Both the position numbers and the translations under genes were made by a program. Under the pieces are notes generated by a model. The model did not search any database. It had not been told where the DNA came from and worked only from the letters and a program-made list of their open reading frames with translations. Source: Bacteroides sp. An322 (GTDB lineage Bacteria > Bacteroidota > Bacteroidia > Bacteroidales > Bacteroidaceae). Taken from it: a stretch of 39,754 bases of DNA. Shown one piece after another: positions 7,863 through 16,339 of this stretch. Every line of letters begins with the position of its first letter. Position 1 is the stretch's first letter. The stretch lies in contig NZ_NFIN01000029.1 in assembly GCF_002161765.1 (NCBI RefSeq), forward strand, positions 1 to 39,754. The letters are read 5' to 3'.

Positions 7863-8705
7863 ATGATGTTAGAAGTAAAAGACCTTTCATTTAGTTATGG
7901 TAGACGCAAGAAAGACGTGCTAAGCCATTTTTCCCTTTCTCTTCAGCCCGGACAAGTGTATGGACTATTGGGGAAGAACGGGACGGGAAAATCTACTTTG
8001 CTTTACCTGATGAGCGGATTGCTCACCCCGCGGAAAGGGCAAGTGATGTATCGCGGCACGGATGTGCGCCGCCGTCTGCCTGTTACGTTAGGCGACCTTT
8101 TCTTGGTGCCCGAAGAATTTGAATTGCCTTCCGTCACGCTGAACCGCTATATAAAGCTGACCAGTGGCTTTTATCCCCGTTTCAGTACGGAGGACATGAA
8201 ACGTTATCTCGACTTGTTCGACTTGGATACCGATGTGAACTTAGGTGCGCTCTCAATGGGGCAGAAGAAAAAAGTGTTTATGTGTTTTGCGTTGGCTACA
8301 CATACCTCGTTGCTTCTGATGGACGAACCGACCAACGGATTGGATATTCCCGGCAAGAGCCAGTTCCGCAAGCTGATAGCTTCGGGCATGGACGAAGAGC
8401 GGTGTGTGGTAATCTCTACCCATCAGGTGCGCGACATCGACCGGATGCTCGACCATATAGTCATTATCGATGAAAGCCGTGTGCTGCTCGACCGTTCGGT
8501 AAGCGATATTTGTGCCGCGTTCTCCTTCCGTGAGAGCGATGACCCTGCGCTGGCGGAGCGTGCGCTTTATGCCTTGCCTTCGCTTCAAGGCAATAGCCTG
8601 ATGTTGCCCAATGAAAGAGGCGAAGAGACAGAGATTAATTTGGAGTTACTGTTCGGGGCGGCACTTGCCATGCCCGAACGGATAGCGGCGATGTTTCATT
8701 CTTGA
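7863..8705 (+). CDS. ABC transporter ATP-binding protein
   Basis: 280-residue ATPase from the ATG at 7863 (MMLEVKDLSFSYG), which opens the conserved first strand. The longer frame from 7758 would start upstream of the promoter and operator and is rejected. Walker A is GLLGKNGTGKST, the signature-like motif is ALSMGQKKK, Walker B is LLLMDEPTNGLD, and the H-loop is STHQ. It probably powers the membrane protein encoded 15 nt downstream. Together with the short GntR gene this fits YtrA/YtrB-like exporter or cell-envelope-stress ABC operons. The substrate is unknown. Confidence 0.9.
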   Translation: MMLEVKDLSFSYGRRKKDVLSHFSLSLQPGQVYGLLGKNGTGKSTLLYLMSGLLTPRKGQVMYRGTDVRRRLPVTLGDLFLVPEEFELPSVTLNRYIKLTSGFYPRFSTEDMKRYLDLFDLDTDVNLGALSMGQKKKVFMCFALATHTSLLLMDEPTNGLDIPGKSQFRKLIASGMDEERCVVISTHQVRDIDRMLDHIVIIDESRVLLDRSVSDICAAFSFRESDDPALAERALYALPSLQGNSLMLPNERGEETEINLELLFGAALAMPERIAAMFHS

Positions 8706-8720
8706 TAAAATGATGTAAAA

Positions 8721-9521
8721 ATGGAAAACAATCAGTTTTTTAATTTGCGGCGTTTCGGGATGTTGTGCCGTATGGAATGGATTGGAGCATGGAAGATGCA
8801 TCTGCGTAGGTTTGTGGCGTGTTATGCCGGATTGGCTTTTGTGTTGGTCGGATATGGATTAGGCGATTCAAATCCATCACTTCCCGCTTATGAACATAAT
8901 TTACGTTTCCTTGTCCATGCTGGTCTTTTTGTCATGGGCGCATTTTTTGCATCTTGCTTTATGGAGTGCATGAAGACGAAGGAAGGACGTATCGCTTACT
9001 TGATGCTGCCGGCTTCTGCTTTCGAGAAATATCTATCGCGTTGGCTGCTGTTTACGGTCGGTTTTGTCTTGATGTATATCCTTGCCTTCGAATTGGCAGA
9101 CTGGACGAGGGTCGTAGTATCCAAGATGTATTACAGCGATTTGGCAGAACAGATAAAGCCCTTGGATTTATCGTGTTATATTTATGGAGCAGACGGCAAT
9201 GTAAGTACTTGGAGTTTGCAACGTACAGGGATATTGATAGCGATGTGTTGTTTTGTGCAGTCTTTGTTTGTATTGGGAAGCAGCATTTGGCCTAAGAAAA
9301 CAATTGGCAAGACATTGATTGCTATCGTTCTGATTTGCTTGGCTAATATTCAGTTAGGACATTTTATTTGTAAAGAGTGGGGCGGGTTTCATAATCCGAT
9401 ACTGAATGATAACGATGCCATGACTTACTTGGTCATGACTATCGGAGCCGTGTTTGCGGTGTTCAACTGGACGTTGGCTTACTTTCGGTTTAAAGAGTCG
9501 GAAATCATCAATCGTTGGTAG
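8721..9521 (+). CDS. ABC transporter membrane protein, probable permease
   Basis: 266 residues with about six hydrophobic segments (near 30-50, 65-85, 110-130, 170-190, 200-218 and 235-255), no signal peptide and no known catalytic motif. It starts 15 nt after the ATPase stop and ends 3 nt before the GntR start, so the three are one operon. It is taken to be the membrane partner of the ATPase by position and topology. No specific family was recognised. Confidence 0.75.
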   Translation: MENNQFFNLRRFGMLCRMEWIGAWKMHLRRFVACYAGLAFVLVGYGLGDSNPSLPAYEHNLRFLVHAGLFVMGAFFASCFMECMKTKEGRIAYLMLPASAFEKYLSRWLLFTVGFVLMYILAFELADWTRVVVSKMYYSDLAEQIKPLDLSCYIYGADGNVSTWSLQRTGILIAMCCFVQSLFVLGSSIWPKKTIGKTLIAIVLICLANIQLGHFICKEWGGFHNPILNDNDAMTYLVMTIGAVFAVFNWTLAYFRFKESEIINRW

Positions 9522-9524
9522 CCT

Positions 9525-9911
9525 ATGGATTTCAAGGAAAGTAAAGCCATTTATTTGCAGATAGCCGACCGTATTTGCGATGAAATCCTTCTCGGCGTAT
9601 ATCCCGAAGAAGGGCGCATCCCTTCCGTGCGCGAATATGCGGGCATGGTGGAGGTGAACGCTAACACGGTGATGCGTTCGTTCGACTACCTGCAACAGTT
9701 GGGCATCATTTACAACAAACGCGGCATCGGCTATTTTGTAGCTGTAGGTGCGCATCGGGTGATTGACGGCTTGCGCAGGAAACACTTCTTGCAGGAAGAA
9801 TCGGATGCCTTTTTCAGGCAATGCGTGATGCTGGGCATTTCGGCGGAAGAACTTGCAGCTATGTACCGTGACTTTATCAACAAACAAACGAATCAAGAAA
9901 AGCAATCTTAA
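9525..9911 (+). CDS. GntR-family regulator, short YtrA type
   Basis: 128 residues, almost all an N-terminal winged helix (YLQIADRICDEILLGVYP, IPSVREYAG, VNANTVMRSFDYLQ) with a short helical tail, as in the YtrA subfamily, which lacks a large effector domain. It is the third gene of the ABC operon. The palindrome at 7803-7824 over the operon start site is its likely target, which would make the operon self-repressing until a signal, often an envelope-active compound in this subfamily, relieves it. The signal is unknown. Confidence 0.88.
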   Translation: MDFKESKAIYLQIADRICDEILLGVYPEEGRIPSVREYAGMVEVNANTVMRSFDYLQQLGIIYNKRGIGYFVAVGAHRVIDGLRRKHFLQEESDAFFRQCVMLGISAEELAAMYRDFINKQTNQEKQS

Positions 9912-9915
9912 CTGT

Positions 9916-10683
9916 ATGAAACGAACAACTTATATTCTGATAGCGATGTTAGTGGCAGGATTGCTGCTGACAGGCACATTTGCTTATTTTCTAACCTGTG
10001 GGGAGAAGCCTGCTACCGAAATCGGGACACTCAGTTCCATAAAATCGGAACCGTTGCCCGCATTCAAAAGGCTCGTATTCACGACGGAAGATGAAAAGAT
10101 GTCTCCGGTTGTTGTCCCGATTGGGATGTGTCCGGCAGATTCAACCGGAAGCAGTATATCCTATGTATCCGAGCTGGAACCTTATATGAAAATGGACTTA
10201 TCGGAAGACAGCACCTTGAATATTCATTTCTGTTTTCCTAAAGACAGATTCCCTGAAAACCAATGGCACAGTTTCTTGTCTATGCGCTTGCAGCTTCCCA
10301 AAGAAGCCGATGCTGTGTACAATCACACACCTTATGTCACCACTTTTGTCAAAGGGCTTGAACGGGATACATTTTCAGTCTCTACTCAAAACCGTATAGA
10401 ATTATCGGAATGCAAGTTTGGAACGCTTTCGGCATCGGGAGGCAGTCTGCATTTTAAAAGCGGTAGTGCCGGACATTTGCATATTGATTTGGATGCAACA
10501 AACGAATGGTACATTCATGCCGACTCGTTTCATGTAGATACCGAACATCTTACAGGCAGCGGTACGCATTATTGCCGTTGGGTAAAGAACGAAAGCCGTA
10601 GTCTGGAGTGGTATCCGAAAACCGAGGGTGCGAGACTGAACATCGAATTGCGTGAAGCGGCAGAGATTGTGCGGAAAGATTAG
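9916..10683 (+). CDS. Membrane-anchored protein of unknown function, DUF2807-like tail
   Basis: 255 residues from the ATG at 9916, 4 nt after the GntR stop. One N-terminal hydrophobic segment (about 5-25, ILIAMLVAGLLLTGTFAYF) anchors it, and the rest should face the periplasm. The C-terminal half (GTLSASGGSLHFKSGSAGHLHIDL...) looks like a beta-rich DUF2807-type adhesin/putative auto-transporter fold, but the match is only visual. Being last in the ABC/GntR operon suggests a role with the transporter. The longer frame from 9853 overlaps the GntR gene and is rejected. Confidence 0.65.
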   Translation: MKRTTYILIAMLVAGLLLTGTFAYFLTCGEKPATEIGTLSSIKSEPLPAFKRLVFTTEDEKMSPVVVPIGMCPADSTGSSISYVSELEPYMKMDLSEDSTLNIHFCFPKDRFPENQWHSFLSMRLQLPKEADAVYNHTPYVTTFVKGLERDTFSVSTQNRIELSECKFGTLSASGGSLHFKSGSAGHLHIDLDATNEWYIHADSFHVDTEHLTGSGTHYCRWVKNESRSLEWYPKTEGARLNIELREAAEIVRKD

Positions 10684-10761
10684 AAAGATGTATAAGAGTT
10701 TGTCTATTCAGAAAATAATGATTTATTTTGTCAAATCGTATTTATTTAAATCGTATCATTC

Positions 10762-11955
10762 ATGAAAAAGACATCTTTGTTTATTGGACTAGCGTTTGGG
10801 ATTGCGCTGACATTCTTTTCGTGTGCAGGACGGCAGGAAGCGAAAGAAATCCGGTCGGGGGAATTGTGGCTCGACGATGCAGGAATCCATGTAAATGCAC
10901 ATGGTGGGGGCATTCTTTACCATGAAGGCACTTATTACTGGTATGGCGAGAATAAATCGGATACTACCAGTGCGGCTATGGTAGGTATTATGTGCTACTC
11001 ATCAAAGAACTTAACAGATTGGAAAAACGAAGGGGTAGTATTGCCCGTTGTGACAAATGACACAACAAGTGACATCACTCAAGGGTGTATTATGGAACGT
11101 CCGAAAGTGATTTATAATGAAAAGACCGGAAAATTCGTTTTATGGTTTCATTTGGAATTAAAGGGAAAAGGATATGCAGCGGCACGTTCGGCTGTAGCTG
11201 TGGCAGATAATCCGACCGGTCCTTTTAAATACCTTCGGTCGGGACGTATTAATCCGGGAAAGTTGCCATTCGACATGACGGATGAACAGCGTGCTGTTTT
11301 CGATACGCTCGATATAGATAAGTATAAAGAATGGTGGACTCCGGTATGGTATGATGCGATAGCTAAAGGATTGTTTGTGAAACGAGATCTGGAAGGCGGG
11401 CAGATGGCACGCGATATGCAGCTTTTTGTAGACGATGACGGGAAAGGGTATCACATTTATTCATCGGAAGACAATCTGACTTTGCAAATAGCCGAACTGA
11501 GCGATGATTATTTGACTCATACGGGGAAATACGTACGTATCGCACCTGCCGGACACAATGAAGCACCGGCTATTTTCAAGAAAGACGGTACTTACTGGAT
11601 GATTACATCCGGCTGTACGGGTTGGGAGCCGAACGAAGCACGCATGTTTTCTGCTCCGAGTATTTGGGGACCTTGGACGCAGCATCCCAATCCTTGTATA
11701 GGTGATGATGCTCATCTTACTTTCCATGGGCAAAGTACATACGTGCTTCCTGTTCACGGAAAGAAAGATGCTTTTATATTTATGGCAGATAACTGGCGTC
11801 CGAAGCATCCGAGCGATGCACGGTATATTTGGCTTCCTATCCTTTTCCGTGAGGGAAAGCCCGTTATCAAATGGTTTGACAGTTGGACTTTAGACGATTT
11901 TTCTAACGGAAAACTTGAAGAGATGAATTTGGCACTTATGGATTCTATCCGTTGA
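10762..11955 (+). CDS. GH43-family glycosidase lipoprotein
   Basis: 397 residues with a lipobox (TFFSC, Cys21). It has a single five-bladed beta-propeller GH43 domain: VNAHGGGILYHEGTYYWYGE opens the fold, MERPKVIY follows, RDMQLFVDDDG carries the likely pKa-modulating Asp, and GHNEAPAIF carries the likely acid Glu. The spacing resembles the GH43_34/GH43_24 galactosidase-like groups, which have the NAHGG opening. Subfamily and substrate are inferred. It stands alone, with no SusC/D beside it, and is followed by a strong terminator. Confidence 0.85.
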   Translation: MKKTSLFIGLAFGIALTFFSCAGRQEAKEIRSGELWLDDAGIHVNAHGGGILYHEGTYYWYGENKSDTTSAAMVGIMCYSSKNLTDWKNEGVVLPVVTNDTTSDITQGCIMERPKVIYNEKTGKFVLWFHLELKGKGYAAARSAVAVADNPTGPFKYLRSGRINPGKLPFDMTDEQRAVFDTLDIDKYKEWWTPVWYDAIAKGLFVKRDLEGGQMARDMQLFVDDDGKGYHIYSSEDNLTLQIAELSDDYLTHTGKYVRIAPAGHNEAPAIFKKDGTYWMITSGCTGWEPNEARMFSAPSIWGPWTQHPNPCIGDDAHLTFHGQSTYVLPVHGKKDAFIFMADNWRPKHPSDARYIWLPILFREGKPVIKWFDSWTLDDFSNGKLEEMNLALMDSIR

Positions 11956-11994
11956 GCGGCTCTTGCATTTGTCACAATATGACTCGATAAACGG

Positions 11995-12031
11995 AAAAAA
12001 GCGATTGTGCACGAGGCGCAATCGCTTTTTT
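11995..12031 (+). terminator. Terminator after the GH43 gene (possibly bidirectional)
   Basis: Stem AAAAAAGCGATTGTGC (11995-12010), loop ACGAG, stem GCGCAATCGCTTTTTT (12016-12031), with one G-U pair. The A-run and T-run on the two sides let it work in both directions, including for the small minus-strand gene at 12109-12201. Confidence 0.9.
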
Positions 12032-12108
12032 GATTATTTACAAAAGCCTTTCGGCATTTATCAGATTCTTTTTTAAAAGCTTCCGCTTTTTGTTGCTTCA
12101 GCTTGTTT

Positions 12109-12201
12109 TTACTTGCTGAGTCTGTCGTTCAGCATTACATAACCCCAGATCATAGGATCTGCATTGGCAATCTTGTGAAAAATGTTTTTTACCTTTTTCA
12201 T
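12109..12201 (-). CDS. 30-residue small protein of unknown function
   Basis: A short frame with ATG at 12201 and TAA at 12109. The protein begins MKKVKNIFHKIANADP, continues MIWGYVMLNDR and ends LSK: basic N-terminus, aromatic middle, no membrane segment. An AAAGGA ribosome-binding site lies 9 nt before the ATG, and a TATATTTG promoter box lies about 200 bp upstream with a promoter-to-terminator layout. This makes it more than a chance frame. I recognise no family. Confidence 0.6.
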   Translation of the reverse strand: MKKVKNIFHKIANADPMIWGYVMLNDRLSK

Positions 12202-12409
12202 AATGTTATCCTTTCTTGTTTAGTTAATAATACCTGAAAACTTAAATCTAACTTAGTCTAATTTTAATACCTACTAATTTTGTTACCCTTTAAATCTCCG
12301 GCGAACCTCACGGCTGGCCTTCGATGTTTTTTCTTTTCAATCTTTACCTTAAAAACTTATAGTTTAGTTAAGTTCTAGAACTTGTTGTTCTTTAATTACA
12401 CTGCAAATA
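12202..12409 (-). promoter_or_regulatory. Promoter and long leader of the small ORF
   Basis: TATATTTG (minus strand, about 12400-12407) matches the -7 consensus. The roughly 190-nt leader contains the perfect palindrome AAGTTCTAGAACTT (12370-12383) and a GC-rich stretch (about 12297-12325, GGCCAGCCGTGAGG on the minus strand) that could fold. It may be a regulatory leader, or an RNA whose product is the transcript itself. The rest, 12410-12589, is A/T-rich, with one small hairpin TGTCAGT-N5-ACTGACA near 12535 and no gene seen. Confidence 0.5.
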
Positions 12410-12589
12410 TACTGCCTTTTTTGATATGAAATATGTTTTATAGCATATATTTGAGACTTTTGCCCGTTTTATTGACCTAAGTCAAAAAATGCAGAGGTTC
12501 CTGAATGCTTTACGGGGAGGGGATGAACATTTTGTCAGTCGAGAACTGACAGATGAGCAGATGATGCAAAATTTCTGTCAAATTGGCAC

Positions 12590-13489
12590 TTATTCAGCAA
12601 TGTGCTGGCTGATAAAGTGCAAGATTTCTTCTTTTTGGTCGGGATGAAACCACGTGATATCGGCGTCACGCTTGAACCATGTCATCTGTTTACGTGAATA
12701 GATGCGTGAGTTTTGCTTAATTTTCTCGATAGCAAAGGGAAGTTCCCATTCTCCATCGAAATACTTGAAGAGTTCTTTATAGCCTACGGTGTTCAGCGAA
12801 TTGAGGTGCCGGTAGGGATAAACCTTGCGGGCTTCTTCCAGCAAGCCTTCTTCTATCATTTGGTCTACACGAAGGTTGATGCGGGCATATAGTTCTTCTC
12901 GTTCCCGTTTCAATCCGATTTTCAGGATATGGAAAGGGCGTTGTTTCTGTGTGCGGGTGCGGAAGGAAGTGTAGGTTTTTCCGGTCATGTAGCAGATTTC
13001 GAGTGCATGAATTACCCGTTTGGGATTCTTCAAGTCAACTATCTGATAATATTCCGGGTCTAAAAGTTTCAGTTCGGCGCAGAGGCGTTCCAACCCTTCT
13101 TGTTCATAACGTTCTATCATTAATTGGCGTGTTTCGGCATCTACCGTGGGGATATCGTCAATGCCTTTGCATACGGCATCGACGTACATCATCGAGCCTC
13201 CGGTCAGCACCACCACATCGTGTGCTTTAAAAAGTTCGTCCAGTTTCTTGAGTGCATCTGCTTCATATTGGGCTGCGCTATAATAATCGGTGAGTTGCAA
13301 TGTGCCCACAAAATAATGGGGAACTCGTGCCAATTGGTCGGGAGTAGGGGCAGCCGTGCCTATTTTCAAGTCGGCATAAAGTTGGCGGGAGTCCGTCGAG
13401 AGGATAGATGTATGATAGGTTTCGGCGATAGATAAGCTTAATTCGGTTTTGCCTACGCCTGTTGGACCGATGAGGACGATGAGAGTCAT
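12590..13489 (-). CDS. miaA: tRNA dimethylallyltransferase
   Basis: 299 residues from the ATG at 13489 ([16 protein letters not shown]), which places the P-loop GPTGVGKTE at residue 8 as in other MiaA proteins. The longer frame upstream runs through the 13497-13569 hairpin and is rejected. [27 protein letters not shown] and [12 protein letters not shown] are family motifs. The enzyme transfers a dimethylallyl group to A37 of UNN-reading tRNAs. It is last in the minus-strand lpx cluster, 85 nt after the pRiA4b-like gene, with the hairpin between, which may reduce read-through. Confidence 0.95.
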   Translation of the reverse strand: MTLIVLIGPTGVGKTELSLSIAETYHTSILSTDSRQLYADLKIGTAAPTPDQLARVPHYFVGTLQLTDYYSAAQYEADALKKLDELFKAHDVVVLTGGSMMYVDAVCKGIDDIPTVDAETRQLMIERYEQEGLERLCAELKLLDPEYYQIVDLKNPKRVIHALEICYMTGKTYTSFRTRTQKQRPFHILKIGLKREREELYARINLRVDQMIEEGLLEEARKVYPYRHLNSLNTVGYKELFKYFDGEWELPFAIEKIKQNSRIYSRKQMTWFKRDADITWFHPDQKEEILHFISQHIAE

Positions 13490-13496
13490 AAAATAG

Positions 13497-13569
13497 TTGA
13501 TAGTTAATAGTTGATAGTTAATAATTGAAAGTGCCAGCAAACTATTAACTATCAACTATTAACTATCAA
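13497..13569. repeat. Perfect 27-bp inverted repeat made of TAGTTGATAGTTAA units
   Basis: Arms 13497-13523 and 13543-13569 are exact complements around a 19-nt loop, and each arm is itself a near-duplicate of TTGATAGTTAATAG. It lies between miaA and the upstream gene. It would form a long A/U stem in RNA. No coding content. Confidence 0.9.
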
Positions 13570-13574
13570 TTGAT

Positions 13575-14132
13575 TTAGTATTTATCTTCGTCATACGGAT
13601 TGCCTCCGCCTCCCATGTCATAGCCGTCGGGGTCGAAGTCGTCCATGTCGTATTCTTGGTCACCGTAGAAGTTTTCGTCTAAGTCCAATGACGAATCCAT
13701 TTTCTTCATTTGTTCATCGAAGTCGATGGTTTGTTGAGGCGGATTGCCTTCTTTGCGCGAACAAGTGGCATGTTGCAAATCTTTTCCTGTAATAATTTCC
13801 GATAATTCGATGAAGAATACACGTTCAGCCAACGGGTCGAAAACATACAAGAGTTTTTGCTTTTCATCTTCTAAAAGTTCGCTCAGGCGCGTGTCTTTCA
13901 TGACGAACGTATCTTCTTCCGAGCTTCCTCCTCCCATGTCTTCCAAGGTGATTTCGATTTCTTTCTCCCAATCATCATCGCAGATGAAGAAAGAAGTCAT
14001 CTGGTCATCCTTATAGCCTGTACATTTCAGGATTGCTTCATGCAAATCGTAGAATGAAGCATCCGAATCGATTTTGATTTCTCTTATGAAATCATCCACT
14101 TCATCTGATATGATTCTAAATTTATATACCAT
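13575..14132 (-). CDS. Plasmid pRiA4b ORF-3-like protein
   Basis: 185 residues. The N-terminal half (VYKFRIISDEVDDFIREI, SFYDLHEAILKCTGY) matches the pRiA4b ORF-3-like fold, a small domain found across bacteria with no settled function. The C-terminal third is very acidic and low in complexity (DLDENFYGDQEYDMDDFDPD...). It sits 47 nt after lpxA and before miaA in one direction, so it is probably part of the lipid A cluster transcript. The acidic tail could bind metal or a basic partner, but that is a guess. Confidence 0.8.
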   Translation of the reverse strand: MVYKFRIISDEVDDFIREIKIDSDASFYDLHEAILKCTGYKDDQMTSFFICDDDWEKEIEITLEDMGGGSSEEDTFVMKDTRLSELLEDEKQKLLYVFDPLAERVFFIELSEIITGKDLQHATCSRKEGNPPQQTIDFDEQMKKMDSSLDLDENFYGDQEYDMDDFDPDGYDMGGGGNPYDEDKY

Positions 14133-14179
14133 AGTTTTTCGTTAATCTTGAATTGATGCGTAAAGGTACAAAATTTTTT

Positions 14180-14947
14180 TCATCGGATGATGCCTCTTTC
14201 CGAATTTTCGATAAAAGAAACGATGTATTCGATTTCGGGGCTCATCGGAATCTCTTCTCTTACTTGTTGCAGGGCATCGGTTACGTTCTTCCCGCTATTA
14301 TAAATGATGCGGTAAGCATTGTGGATGTTTTCTATCAGTTCGTTCGAGAATCCGCGCCGGCGCAAGCCTACGATATTGATTCCGCTATAAGCAATCGGTT
14401 CGCGTCCCGCTATAATATAAGGTGGGATGTCTTTGCTAAACCGGCATCCGCCTTGTATCATTACGTATCCGCCTACCCGGCAGAACTGGTGCATCAGGAC
14501 GTTGGCACTTACGATAGCATTGTCATCGATAATGACTTCGCCTGCCATTTTCGTAGAATTTCCGATGATGCATCCGCTTCCTACGTGTGTATCATGGGCT
14601 ACGTGTACGCCTTCCATGAGCAGGTTATTGTTTCCTACCACAGTTTTTCCTTTAGCGGCGGTACCCCGGTTGATAGTTACATTTTCGCGGATAGTATTGT
14701 TATCGCCTATTTCCGCCGTGGTTTCTTCTCCTCTGAACTTCAGGTCTTGCGGAATAGCCCCGATAACGGCACCGGGAAAAATCCGGTTGTTATTGCCGAT
14801 GCGTGCACCGTAGAGGATATTCGCATTGGGCATAATGAGGTTATTATCACCGATTACGACGTTCTTGTCGATGTAGACAAAGGGGCCGATTTCTACGTTC
14901 TCTCCGATGATTGCTTCGGGGTGTATGTATGCTAATGGACTGATCAT
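14180..14947 (-). CDS. lpxA: UDP-N-acetylglucosamine acyltransferase
   Basis: 255 residues of left-handed beta-helix hexapeptide repeats (IGENVEIGPFVYIDKNVVIG and on), then a helical tail (about 190-255, NIVGLRRRGFSNELIENIHNAYRII). The catalytic His lies in NLLMEGVHVAHDTHVG. It performs the first step of lipid A synthesis, 3-O-acylation of UDP-GlcNAc in the cytoplasm. It starts 1 nt after the lpxC-fabZ stop, so translation is probably coupled. Confidence 0.96.
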   Translation of the reverse strand: MISPLAYIHPEAIIGENVEIGPFVYIDKNVVIGDNNLIMPNANILYGARIGNNNRIFPGAVIGAIPQDLKFRGEETTAEIGDNNTIRENVTINRGTAAKGKTVVGNNNLLMEGVHVAHDTHVGSGCIIGNSTKMAGEVIIDDNAIVSANVLMHQFCRVGGYVMIQGGCRFSKDIPPYIIAGREPIAYSGINIVGLRRRGFSNELIENIHNAYRIIYNSGKNVTDALQQVREEIPMSPEIEYIVSFIENSERGIIR

Positions 14948-14948
14948 G

Positions 14949-16334
14949 TTATTTGTTTTTTACTATTTGTGCCATAAATTCGGCTTCGCAAACGATTTTT
15001 TCTCCTACGAAGATATATCCTTTCATGGTAGAGATGCCGCGCCGAATCGGTGCCATCAGTTCTACACGGAAGACAAGGGTATCGCCCGGCACTACTTTTT
15101 GGCGGAACTTCACATTGTCTATCTTCAGGAAGTAAGTGGAATATCTTTCCGGCTCTGCCAATGAATTGAGCACTAACAAGCCTCCCACTTGTGCCATGGC
15201 TTCTACTTGAAGCACGCCCGGCATGACCGGCTCTTGCGGGAAATGCCCTTGGAAGAAAGGTTCGTTCGATGTGACATTCTTCACGCCTACGATGTGGTTG
15301 GCTCCGATAGCGATGACCTTATCCACCAATTGGAACGGATAGCGGTGGGGAAGGAGTTCGCGGATGCGGTTCACGTCCATCAAAGGCGGCTCATTACAAT
15401 TATAGATAGGAGCCTGAATCTCGTGCAGGCGGATTTCCTTGCGCAATTGGCGTGCGAATTTATTGTTGATGGTATGTCCCGGACGGGTGGCGATGATGCG
15501 TCCCTTGATGGGTTTCCCGATTAGGGCAAGGTCGCCGATGATATCGAGCAGCTTATGGCGTGCTGGCTCGTTGGGCCATACCAAAGGGATGTGATTGATA
15601 TATCCTAAATGGCTTGCGTCCATGTGCGGGACTCTCATGACATCCGCTAATTTATCGAAGTTTTCTTGGGTCATCTGCTTTTCGTAGATAACGATAGCAT
15701 TGTCCAAATCTCCTCCCTTGATAAGCCCGGCATTCAGCAGAGGTTCGATTTCCCTCACGAATACGAAGGTGCGTGCCGATGCGATTTCGGTAGGGAATTC
15801 ATCCATGTTCTCCAATGTGGCGTATTGGTTGGTCAGAATCTTGGAATCGTAAGAGATTAATACGTTTAAGCTGAATTTATCATCCGGCAAGACGATGATG
15901 GAAGACCCTGTTTCTTCATCGCGCACTTCGATTTTCGATTTGATGATGTAATAATCTTTCGGAGCGGTTTGTTCCTCAATGCCTACCCGCTGGATGCATT
16001 CTACGTATGCTTTCGAGCTTCCGTCTAAAATCGGAAGTTCGGGACCGTTTACCTGAATCAGGCAATTGTCGATACCGGCTGCATAGAGGGCAGCCATGGC
16101 ATGCTCTACGGTACTTACTTTTACCCCGTTCTTAGCCAAAACAGTACCACGTGTGGTGTCTACCACATTATCCGCTATGGCATCGATGATGGGCTGGTCG
16201 TCCAGGTCGATGCGTTGGATTTTATATCCGTGGTGTTCGGGGGCAGGATTGAATGTCACGGTCAGCTTGACTCCGGTATGGAGACCCTTACCGTTCAGTG
16301 TAAAACTGCCTTTTAATGTTTTTTGTTTCAACAT
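14949..16334 (-). CDS. lpxC-fabZ: Bifunctional LpxC deacetylase / FabZ dehydratase fusion
   Basis: 461 residues with two enzymes in one chain, the usual Bacteroidetes arrangement. Residues 1 to about 310 are LpxC: GKGLHTGVK, the zinc-site STVEHAMAAL and HKLLDIIGDLALIG. Residues about 320-461 are FabZ: LLPHRYPFQLVDKV, the catalytic His in FQGHFP and Glu in VLQVEAMAQ. LpxC removes the acetyl group from acyl-UDP-GlcNAc, committing it to lipid A. FabZ dehydrates 3-hydroxyacyl-ACP, which competes for the same hydroxyacyl donor, so the fusion ties the two pathways together. It lies 5 nt after lpxD and 1 nt before lpxA. Confidence 0.97.
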   Translation of the reverse strand: MLKQKTLKGSFTLNGKGLHTGVKLTVTFNPAPEHHGYKIQRIDLDDQPIIDAIADNVVDTTRGTVLAKNGVKVSTVEHAMAALYAAGIDNCLIQVNGPELPILDGSSKAYVECIQRVGIEEQTAPKDYYIIKSKIEVRDEETGSSIIVLPDDKFSLNVLISYDSKILTNQYATLENMDEFPTEIASARTFVFVREIEPLLNAGLIKGGDLDNAIVIYEKQMTQENFDKLADVMRVPHMDASHLGYINHIPLVWPNEPARHKLLDIIGDLALIGKPIKGRIIATRPGHTINNKFARQLRKEIRLHEIQAPIYNCNEPPLMDVNRIRELLPHRYPFQLVDKVIAIGANHIVGVKNVTSNEPFFQGHFPQEPVMPGVLQVEAMAQVGGLLVLNSLAEPERYSTYFLKIDNVKFRQKVVPGDTLVFRVELMAPIRRGISTMKGYIFVGEKIVCEAEFMAQIVKNK

Positions 16335-16339
16335 GGGCT

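Noticed and set aside
13497..13569. Insertion sequence end
   Set aside because: Long A/T inverted repeat, but no transposase and no target duplication; treated as a simple hairpin repeat.
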